Assembly: GCF_020404845.1 (NCBI RefSeq)
Contig: NZ_JAIOJZ010000066.1
Span: 1-32,203 of the forward strand
Length of the DNA stretch: 32,203 nt
Direction of reading: 5' to 3'
Source: Streptomyces hyderabadensis
GTDB lineage: Bacteria; Actinomycetota; Actinomycetes; Streptomycetales; Streptomycetaceae
The position numbers were made by a program, and so were the translations under genes. The notes beneath the pieces are model-generated. The model searched no databases. It was not told where the DNA came from and saw only the letters and a list, made by a program, of their open reading frames with translations. Of the stretch, positions 1 through 5,894 are shown piece by piece. Position 1 is the first letter of the stretch, and the number at the start of each line of letters is the position of its first letter.

Positions 1-527
1 CCGGTGGGCCGGTTGTGGGGCAGCCGGGCCAGCGCCGCGGCCATGCCGCACGTGTTGGTCACCCCGGAGAAGACCAGCCCCGCGCCCACCGCGCCGGACA
101 GCCAGTGCGCGGGGCGCCAGAACCGGCCGGCCAGGAAGCCGGCGGCGACGAGCGACCCGGCCGCGAGGCGCACCTGCCGGTCCATGGCCCACGGCGTGCG
201 CGCCCCGGCCGGACGCTCGACGGGGTGACCGGCCGCGGCCCAGGCGTTCGTGCCGCCGTCGAGCGTCGCCGCCGCGACGTCCCGCGCGGCCAGGTGCGCG
301 CACCCCTTGGCGGAGCGGTTCCCGGAGGCGCACACGAGCAGCAGCGGCCCCCGCGCGGCGGCAGCCGCCAGGGCGTCGGCGGCCTCGTCGAGGCGCTCCA
401 GGGGGACGTTGTGCGCGCCGGGCAGGTGGCCGCCGGCGTACTCGCCGGGGGAGCGGACGTCGACGACGGTGAACTCGTCCAGGCGGGCCGCCGCCTGCGC
501 GGTGGTCAGGGTCGTGGCGGAGGTCAT
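1..527 (-). CDS. rhodanese domain protein with C-terminal DUF2892 membrane anchor (partial, cut by left edge)
   Basis: The reading frame starts with ATG at 527 and runs off the left edge after about 175 residues. Residues 1-100 form a single rhodanese domain: VVDVRSPGEY is at 21-30 and the active-site loop CASGNRS at 66-72, with Cys66 as the expected persulfide-carrying nucleophile. From about residue 115 a DUF2892 (YgaP-type) segment follows, with two hydrophobic stretches joined around a GVTNTCGM motif. Such proteins move sulfane sulfur at the inner face of the membrane. The gene is divergent from the CstR-like repressor, and an ATACCC-N4-GGGTAT operator lies 55 bases upstream of its start. 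No strong ribosome site precedes the ATG. The family call is firm; the C-terminus is not visible. Confidence 0.88.
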   Translation of the reverse strand, partial: MTSATTLTTAQAAARLDEFTVVDVRSPGEYAGGHLPGAHNVPLERLDEAADALAAAAARGPLLLVCASGNRSAKGCAHLAARDVAAATLDGGTNAWAAAGHPVERPAGARTPWAMDRQVRLAAGSLVAAGFLAGRFWRPAHWLSGAVGAGLVFSGVTNTCGMAAALARLPHNRPT

Positions 528-581
528 GGGGGTGATCACGGAGCGAAACCTTTCTCGTTGTTCGTCCCCCCGCGCGGTAGG

Positions 582-597
582 ATACCCGCGGGGGTAT
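582..597. promoter_or_regulatory. CstR/CsoR-type operator, copy 1
   Basis: The site ATACCCGCGGGGGTAT fits ATACCC-N4-GGGTAT, an inverted repeat with 6-base arms. It sits between the divergent rhodanese gene (start 527) and the repressor gene (start 639), so one bound repressor could close both promoters. A TAGGAT hexamer at 578-583 overlaps its left edge and could be a -10 element for the rightward gene. The AT-ended, G/C-cored palindrome is typical of CsoR/CstR-family operators. Two more copies lie at 3082-3097 and 3120-3135. Confidence 0.75.
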
Positions 598-638
598 GTG
601 GCGATGGGTGCGGTACCGGACGGAGGAGGAGCGGAAGC

Positions 639-917
639 GTGGAACTCGACATGTCGGCCGACGAACTGAAGTCGGCGCTGAACCGGCTGCGGCGTGCCCA
701 GGGGCAGCTCGCGGGAGTCATCAGGATGATCGAGGAGGGCCGCGACTGCGAGGACGTGGTCACCCAGCTCGCCGCCGTCTCCCGGGCCCTGGACCGGGCC
801 GGATTCTCGATCATCGCCACGGGGCTGCAGCAGTGCATGACCAGTGACGACCCCGAGGTGCGGGACTCGGCGCAGATGCGGGCCCGGCTGGAGAAGCTCT
901 TCCTGTCCCTGGCTTGA
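639..917 (+). CDS. CsoR/RcnR-family repressor, CstR-like persulfide sensor
   Basis: This is a 92-residue, all-helical DUF156 (CsoR family) protein. The GTG at 639 is chosen because GGAGGAG lies about 10 bases upstream; an internal ATG at 651 is the alternative. Family copper sensors bind Cu(I) with a Cys-His-Cys set. Here Cys37 (in RDCEDV) and Cys66 (in LQQCM) are kept, but the residue four before Cys66, where copper sensors have His, is Gly62. A two-Cys, no-His pattern is the mark of CstR-type sensors, which form di- or trisulfide links with persulfides and then release DNA. The neighbours (rhodaneses, TauE, MBL-rhodanese) support this. It probably represses its own gene and both flanking units through the three shared operators. 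Family is certain; persulfide rather than metal sensing is inference. Confidence 0.85.
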   Translation: MELDMSADELKSALNRLRRAQGQLAGVIRMIEEGRDCEDVVTQLAAVSRALDRAGFSIIATGLQQCMTSDDPEVRDSAQMRARLEKLFLSLA

Positions 918-938
918 CGCGCGGGGCATGGCAGCGGA

Positions 939-1682
939 TCACAGCACCGCCGTCGCGCCCATCGCCACGGCGACGGCGAGCAGCAGGGCACCGAAGACGC
1001 GCCGCAGTGTCCCGGCGGAGACCTTCGCGGCCAGCCGCCTGCCGTCCCACGCGCCGAGGACCGCGGCGGCCAGGAAGGGCAGGAGCAGGGTGAGGTCCAG
1101 GTGCACCGAGGTGTACGCCCGGGCGGCGAGTGCGACCAGCGCGTTCGCCCCGACCACCAGCAGGCTCGTGCCCACGGCCGCGCTCATCGGCACCGCGAGC
1201 ACCGACACCAGCGCGGGCACCGCCAGGAAGCCGCCGCCGACCCCGAGGAAACCGGTCACCGCGCCGAGACCCGCCCCGGCCCCGGCCGCCCGGGTCCCCG
1301 ACACGGTGCCGGTCCCGCGCGGGGTGCGTCGGCGCAGCATGTGCAGCCCGGCCAGCGCCGCCACGGCCGCGAACAGCAGCGTCAGCACGGCCGCCGGGAC
1401 CCGCGCGGACAGGGCGCCGGCCCCGGCGGCGGGCAGCAGACCCGCCGCCGCGAACAGCAGTCCGGCCCGCCACCGCACGGTCCCGGCCCGCGCGTGCGCG
1501 ACCAGCGCGGTGACCGACGTGACGACCACGACGACCAGGCTCGCGGTGGTCGCCGCCGCCGGGGTGAAGCCGAGCAGGTAGACGAGCGCGGGCACGGTGA
1601 GGATGCTGCCGCCCGCCCCCAGCGCGCCCAGGGACACACCGGCCACGGCACCGGCGAACAGGGCCAGGATCAGCGGCGTCAT
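939..1682 (-). CDS. TauE/SafE-family sulfite/sulfonate exporter
   Basis: This 247-residue protein is almost wholly hydrophobic, with about eight predicted membrane helices. It has the two repeated glycine-rich signatures of the TauE/SafE (DUF81) family: GALGAGGSILTVPALVYLLG near the N-terminus and GFLGVGGGFLAVPALV in the second half. Its ATG at 1682 overlaps the TGA of the upstream MBL-rhodanese gene (ATGA), so the two are translationally coupled and co-transcribed. In cst-type operons a TauE protein exports sulfite or thiosulfate made by persulfide oxidation, and the same role is inferred here. The last codon is 21 bases from the convergent repressor gene. Confidence 0.88.
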   Translation of the reverse strand: MTPLILALFAGAVAGVSLGALGAGGSILTVPALVYLLGFTPAAATTASLVVVVVTSVTALVAHARAGTVRWRAGLLFAAAGLLPAAGAGALSARVPAAVLTLLFAAVAALAGLHMLRRRTPRGTGTVSGTRAAGAGAGLGAVTGFLGVGGGFLAVPALVSVLAVPMSAAVGTSLLVVGANALVALAARAYTSVHLDLTLLLPFLAAAVLGAWDGRRLAAKVSAGTLRRVFGALLLAVAVAMGATAVL

Positions 1683-3061
1683 GCGGCGGGAGCGTCCGAG
1701 GAGGTCACCACCGGCAGACCGGCCTCGGCGGCCGCCGCGAAGCCGTCGTCGACCGCGACCACCTCGCGGCCCGCGGCGTCCAGCACGGACGCGGCGACCG
1801 CCGCGCGCATCCCGCCCGCGCAGTGCACCCACACGGTGCCCGGCGGCACCTCGTCGAGGCGCCGGTGTATCTCGTGGACCGGCAGGTGCACGCTGCCCCG
1901 CACCCACCCGTGGGCGCGTTCGGCGGCCCGGCGCACGTCCACGACCACCACGCCCTCGTCGTCCCGCCGGGCCGTGGCCAGCTCCGCGAAGGTGGCACGC
2001 CGGAACGAGGCCGGCCGGGACCCCTCGGCGATCCAGTCGTCCGGGCCGCCGACCGCCGCCGCGGCCGGGCGGTCGATGCCCACCCGGGCCAGTTCCCGCT
2101 GGGCGCGGGCCAGGTCGTCCGGGCCGTGCGCGAGCAGCGTCACCGGCCTGCCCCACGGGATCAGCCAGGCCAGATAGGTCGCGAGCTGCCCGTCGACCTC
2201 GAAGTTGAGCGACCCGGCGACGTGACCGGCAGCGAAGGCGACCCGGGAGCGCAGGTCCACGACCCACTCGCCGGCGGCGAGGCGCCGGGCGATCTCGTCC
2301 GCGTCGGCGCGCCGGGGCTCGGTCAGGTCCAGCGGAGCGGGGCCCTCGCTGTTCACCGGCGCCATGTGGGCGTAGTAGGCGGGCACGTCGTCCAGCCCCG
2401 CCAGCAGCTCCCGGACGAAGGTCTCCACGTCCTGGACGAGCGCCGGGTTGGCGGCCCGCTCGGCGCCGATGGTGCTCTGCTCGCCGCCGGAGGCGGTGGC
2501 GGAGCAGAAGCTGCCGAAGCCGTGCGTGGGCAGCACGCTCACCGCGTCGTCGAGCCGGTCCGCGAGCCGGTGCGCGGAGGCGTGCTGCGCGCGGGCCAGC
2601 TCCTCGGTCAGCCGGGGCTCCACGAGGTCGGGCCGGCCCACGGCGCCGATCAGCAGCGAACCACCGGTGAAGGCGGCCACGGCCCGCCCGGCCTCGTGCA
2701 GGACGTACGAGGTGTGGTGCGGGGTGTGGCCGGGAGTGGCCACCGCCCGCAGCTCCAGCCCCGTGTCGACCGGCTCCACGTCGCCGTCGTCCACCGCCAC
2801 CCGTGCGTACGCCACCTGAGCCCCGGCCGGCACCAGATAGCGCGCGCCGGTGAGGCGGGCCAGCTCCAGGCCGCCGGTGACGTAGTCGTTGTGGACGTGG
2901 GTCTCGGCGACGGCGGTGATCCGCACCCCGCGCCGGGCGGCCGCGGCGACGACGCGGTCGATGTCCCGCGGCGGGTCCACGACCACGGCCGAGCGGGCAC
3001 CGCCCGCCAGGTAGCTGCGGTTGCCCAGCGACTCGGTCTCCAGGACGTCGACAAAGAACAC
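1679..3061 (-). CDS. MBL-fold / pseudorhodanese / rhodanese protein, CstB-like persulfide-oxidising enzyme
   Basis: The 460-residue product has three domains in the order of CstB. Residues 1-240 are a metallo-beta-lactamase fold with ETHVHNDY at 53-60 and ATPGHTPHH at 108-116. Residues about 265-345 are a rhodanese fold with no Cys in its loop (LLAHGPDD). Residues about 370-460 are an active rhodanese with HCAGGMR, Cys414. ETHE1-type persulfide dioxygenases use two His and one Asp to hold Fe(II). Here the position usually Asp (TGD) is Gly134 in FTGGSLLIG, and the second-site DH is D59-Y60, so the metal site differs. GTG at 3061 is chosen as start because AAGGAG lies about 8 bases upstream; a longer GTG start at 3109 would put operator 2 inside the coding region. 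It is coupled to TauE by a 4-base overlap. Expected role: oxidise or transfer thiol persulfide sulfur to sulfite/thiosulfate in the cytoplasm. Confidence 0.85.
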   Translation of the reverse strand: MFFVDVLETESLGNRSYLAGGARSAVVVDPPRDIDRVVAAAARRGVRITAVAETHVHNDYVTGGLELARLTGARYLVPAGAQVAYARVAVDDGDVEPVDTGLELRAVATPGHTPHHTSYVLHEAGRAVAAFTGGSLLIGAVGRPDLVEPRLTEELARAQHASAHRLADRLDDAVSVLPTHGFGSFCSATASGGEQSTIGAERAANPALVQDVETFVRELLAGLDDVPAYYAHMAPVNSEGPAPLDLTEPRRADADEIARRLAAGEWVVDLRSRVAFAAGHVAGSLNFEVDGQLATYLAWLIPWGRPVTLLAHGPDDLARAQRELARVGIDRPAAAAVGGPDDWIAEGSRPASFRRATFAELATARRDDEGVVVVDVRRAAERAHGWVRGSVHLPVHEIHRRLDEVPPGTVWVHCAGGMRAAVAASVLDAAGREVVAVDDGFAAAAEAGLPVVTSSDAPAA

Positions 3062-3081
3062 GGCACGCTCTCCTTCCGGAT

Positions 3082-3097
3082 TTACCCCCCGGGGTAT
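3082..3097. promoter_or_regulatory. CstR/CsoR-type operator, copy 2
   Basis: The site TTACCCCCCGGGGTAT matches ATACCC-N4-GGGTAT with one changed base. It lies 21 bases upstream of the GTG start of the MBL-rhodanese gene, where it would overlap the transcription start or early leader. Its centre is 38 bases from that of copy 3. Confidence 0.68.
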
Positions 3098-3119
3098 CTC
3101 TTCCGCCACCGTAACAGAT

Positions 3120-3135
3120 ATACCCAGGGGGGTAT
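3120..3135. promoter_or_regulatory. CstR/CsoR-type operator, copy 3
   Basis: ATACCCAGGGGGGTAT is a full match to ATACCC-N4-GGGTAT, as good as copy 1. It lies 59 bases upstream of the MBL-rhodanese start, so copies 2 and 3 would bracket that leftward promoter. It also stands at the left end of the leader of the rightward phosphoketolase gene. A lone GGGTAT half-site follows at 3225-3230. Confidence 0.72.
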
Positions 3136-3503
3136 TCGTCGCAGGTTGTCAGAGCGCCCCGGGTCCGCCGCCCCGGAACCGCGCCGCAAAGGCGGCGCAA
3201 CTCCGGTGTGCGGCCCCGAAGCCGGGGTATCCGCTGCACCAGCACGGTCGACACCGGGGTCGGCGCCGGTGACGGCCGTGCTGTTCCCGCCACCCGCCGC
3301 CGCCCGCCTCCCGGGGCCCCCTCCGCCCCGTGGTCCCGTGGCCCCGTCGTCCCTCGGCACCGGCGCCGGGTGACCCGTTCGGAACACCACGTGACCCGAA
3401 CGGCCCTCTCGGGTACCCGCCCGGTCGGCGCAGGGTTGGGATGTGCACGGGCACCCCGTGCCCGCGCGCCCCGACCGGCTGTCCCGACACGGAAGGACCA
3501 CCG
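3136..3503. other. long intergenic leader upstream of phosphoketolase, with hairpins
   Basis: This stretch of about 370 bases has no convincing gene. It holds a perfect 7-bp stem with an AAAG loop (GCGCCGC 3181-3187, GCGGCGC 3192-3198) and a second 5-bp stem (CCCCG 3214-3218, CGGGG 3223-3227). Further right are a repeated element at 3371-3403 and the perfect palindrome CGGGTACCCG at 3410-3419. No T-tract follows the hairpins. No rightward gene ends here, so they are not ordinary terminators; they may belong to a long 5' leader or an unannotated small RNA. No clear -35/-10 pair was identified. Confidence 0.5.
3371..3403. promoter_or_regulatory. possible regulator binding site upstream of phosphoketolase
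   Basis: TGACCCG occurs at 3371-3377 and again at 3392-3398, exactly 21 bases apart, about two helical turns. The same stretch contains inverted arms CCGTTCGG (3375-3382) and CCGAACGG (3396-3403) with a 13-base spacer. It lies about 100 bases before the phosphoketolase start, a usual place for an operator or activator site. The binding protein is unknown. Confidence 0.45.
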
Positions 3504-5894
3504 ATGTCCGTCGACACGCAGCAGGCGCCCACCGAGCTCACCGACGACGAGCTCGCCCACCTGGACGCCCACTGGCGGGCCGCGAACTACCTCTCCGTCG
3601 GCCAGATCTACCTGATGGCCAACCCCCTGCTGGCCGAACCCCTGCGCCCCGAGCACGTCAAGCCGCGCCTGCTCGGCCACTGGGGCACCTCACCCGGCCT
3701 CAACCTGGTCCACACCCACCTCAACCGGGTCATCAAGGCCCGCGACCTCGACGCCCTGTGCGTCTGGGGCCCCGGCCACGGCGGGCCGGCCGTGCTGGCC
3801 AACGCGTGGCTGGAGGGCTCGTACACCGAGACCTACCCGGACGTCACCCGGGACGCGGCCGGCATGGCCCGGCTGTTCAAGCAGTTCTCCTTCCCCGGCG
3901 GCGTACCGAGCCACGTCGCGCCCGAGACACCGGGCTCCATCCACGAGGGCGGCGAGCTGGGCTACGCGCTCTCGCACGCCTACGGCGCCGCCTTCGACCA
4001 CCCGGACCTGACGGTCGCCTGCGTGATCGGGGACGGCGAGGCGGAGACCGGCCCGCTGGCGACGTCCTGGCACTCCAACAAGTTCCTCGACCCGGTGCAC
4101 GACGGCGCCGTCCTGCCGATCCTGCACCTCAACGGCTACAAGATCGCCAACCCGACGGTGCTCGCCCGGCTCCCCGAGGGCGAGCTGGACGAACTGCTGC
4201 GCGGCTACGGCCACGACCCGATCCACGTCACCGGCGACGACCCGGCCGCCGTCCACCGCGCCATGGCCCGCGCCATGGACACGGCCCTGGACCGCGTCGC
4301 CGCGATCCGGCGCGCCGCCCGCGAGGAGGGCGCCACCGGCCGCCCCCGCTGGCCCGTGATCGTCCTGCGCACCCCCAAGGGCTGGACCGGCCCCGCCGAG
4401 GTCGACGGACTGCCCGTGGAGAACACCTGGCGCGCCCACCAGGTGCCCCTGTCCGCCGTACGGACCAACCCCGAGCACCTGGCGCAGCTGGAGCAGTGGC
4501 TGCGCTCCTACCGCCCCGAGGAGCTGTTCGACGACGCCGGAGCCCCACGGCCCGCCGTCCTCGCCGCCGTCCCCGAGGGGCCGCGCCGCCTGGGCGCCAC
4601 CCCCTTCGCCAACGGCGGCCTCCTGCTGCGCGAGCTGCCGATGCCCCCGCTGGAGAAGTACGCCGTGCCCGTCGACGAGCCCGGCGGGAGCACGCACGAG
4701 CCCACCCGGGTCCTCGGCGACCTGCTCCGGGACGTCATGGACGCCACCGCCGACCGGCGCGACTTCCGGCTCGTCGGCCCCGACGAGACCGCATCCAACC
4801 GCCTCCAGGCCGTCTACGCAGCCAGCGGCAAGGCCTGGCAGGAGCGGACCCTGCCCGTCGACGAGAACCTGGACCGGCACGGCCGCGTGATGGAGATCCT
4901 GTCCGAACACACCTGCCAGGGCTGGCTGGAGGGCTACCTCCTCACCGGCCGGCACGGACTGTTCTCCTGCTACGAGGCCTTCGTCCACATCGTCGACTCG
5001 ATGGTCAACCAGCACATCAAGTGGCTCCGGGTGACCCGCCGCCTGCCCTGGCGCGCGCCCATCGCCTCCCTCAACTACCTGCTCACCTCCCACGTGTGGC
5101 GCCAGGACCACAACGGCTTCTCCCACCAGGACCCCGGCTTCGTCGACCACATCCTCAACAAGAGCCCCGAAGCCGTACGGGTCTACTTCCCGCCGGACGC
5201 CAACACCCTGCTCTCCGTCGCCGACCACGCGCTGCGCAGCCGCGACTACGTCAACGTGATCGTCGCAGGCAAACAGCCCTGCTTCGACTGGCTGACCATG
5301 GAACAGGCGAAGGTGCACTGCGCCCGCGGCGCCGGCATCTGGGACTGGGCCGGCACCGAGGACGGCACCCGCGAACCCGACGTCGTGCTCGCCTGCGCCG
5401 GGGACGTGCCGACCCAGGAGGTGCTGGCCGCCGCCCAGCTCGTCCGCCGCCACCTGCCCGACCTCGCCGTACGCGTGGTGAACGTGGTGGACATCGCCCG
5501 TCTGCTGCCGAGCGGCGAACATCCGCACGGCATGAGCGACTTCGAGTACGACGGGCTGTTCACCGCCGACAAGCCGGTGATCTTCGCCTACCACGGCTAC
5601 CCCTGGCTGATCCACCGGCTCGCCTACCGGCGCACCGGCCACGCCCATCTGCACGTGCGCGGCTACAAGGAGATCGGGACCACCACCACACCGTTCGACA
5701 TGGTGGTCGGCAACGACCTGGACCGCTACCGGCTGGTCATGGACGTCATCGACCGCGTGCCCGGCCTAGCCGTGCGCGCCGCCGCCGTACGGCAGCGGAT
5801 GGAGGACGCCCGGCTGCGGCACCACGAATGGATCCGCGAGCACGGCGTGGACCTGCCCGAGGTCGCCGACTGGACCTGGGACGGCTCGCGGTGA
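3504..5894 (+). CDS. xfp: phosphoketolase (XFP family)
   Basis: The 796-residue product matches the usual length of phosphoketolase (about 790-830). This thiamine-diphosphate enzyme splits xylulose 5-phosphate, and often fructose 6-phosphate, with phosphate to give acetyl phosphate and an aldose phosphate. Seen features include the N-terminal GHWGTSPGLNLV, the thiamine/Mg motif beginning GDGE at 176-179, PSHVAPETPGSIHEGGELGY in the substrate pocket, and SHQDPGFVDH in the second domain. ATG 3504 follows GGAAGGA by about 8 bases. The TGA overlaps the GTG of the next gene (GTGA), so GH65 translation is coupled to it. The enzyme is cytoplasmic and bypasses lower glycolysis toward acetyl-CoA or acetate. 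No acetate kinase or phosphotransacetylase gene is in the window. Confidence 0.95.
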   Translation: MSVDTQQAPTELTDDELAHLDAHWRAANYLSVGQIYLMANPLLAEPLRPEHVKPRLLGHWGTSPGLNLVHTHLNRVIKARDLDALCVWGPGHGGPAVLANAWLEGSYTETYPDVTRDAAGMARLFKQFSFPGGVPSHVAPETPGSIHEGGELGYALSHAYGAAFDHPDLTVACVIGDGEAETGPLATSWHSNKFLDPVHDGAVLPILHLNGYKIANPTVLARLPEGELDELLRGYGHDPIHVTGDDPAAVHRAMARAMDTALDRVAAIRRAAREEGATGRPRWPVIVLRTPKGWTGPAEVDGLPVENTWRAHQVPLSAVRTNPEHLAQLEQWLRSYRPEELFDDAGAPRPAVLAAVPEGPRRLGATPFANGGLLLRELPMPPLEKYAVPVDEPGGSTHEPTRVLGDLLRDVMDATADRRDFRLVGPDETASNRLQAVYAASGKAWQERTLPVDENLDRHGRVMEILSEHTCQGWLEGYLLTGRHGLFSCYEAFVHIVDSMVNQHIKWLRVTRRLPWRAPIASLNYLLTSHVWRQDHNGFSHQDPGFVDHILNKSPEAVRVYFPPDANTLLSVADHALRSRDYVNVIVAGKQPCFDWLTMEQAKVHCARGAGIWDWAGTEDGTREPDVVLACAGDVPTQEVLAAAQLVRRHLPDLAVRVVNVVDIARLLPSGEHPHGMSDFEYDGLFTADKPVIFAYHGYPWLIHRLAYRRTGHAHLHVRGYKEIGTTTTPFDMVVGNDLDRYRLVMDVIDRVPGLAVRAAAVRQRMEDARLRHHEWIREHGVDLPEVADWTWDGSR

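Noticed and set aside
532..539. GTGATCAC as a CRP-type or shared regulatory site (also 28756-28763)
   Set aside because: An 8-base palindrome found twice in 32 kb is near chance, and the two contexts share nothing further.
639..917. Copper-sensing CsoR as the specific call for the repressor
   Set aside because: The His of the Cys-His-Cys copper site is Gly62, and no copper transporter or chaperone gene is adjacent; sulfur genes surround it.
939..3680. A 913-residue minus-strand frame ending in TauE
   Set aside because: Everything upstream of ATG 1682 is low-complexity Arg/Gly/Pro sequence antisense or out of frame to the MBL-rhodanese gene. The TauE protein starts at the ATGA overlap.
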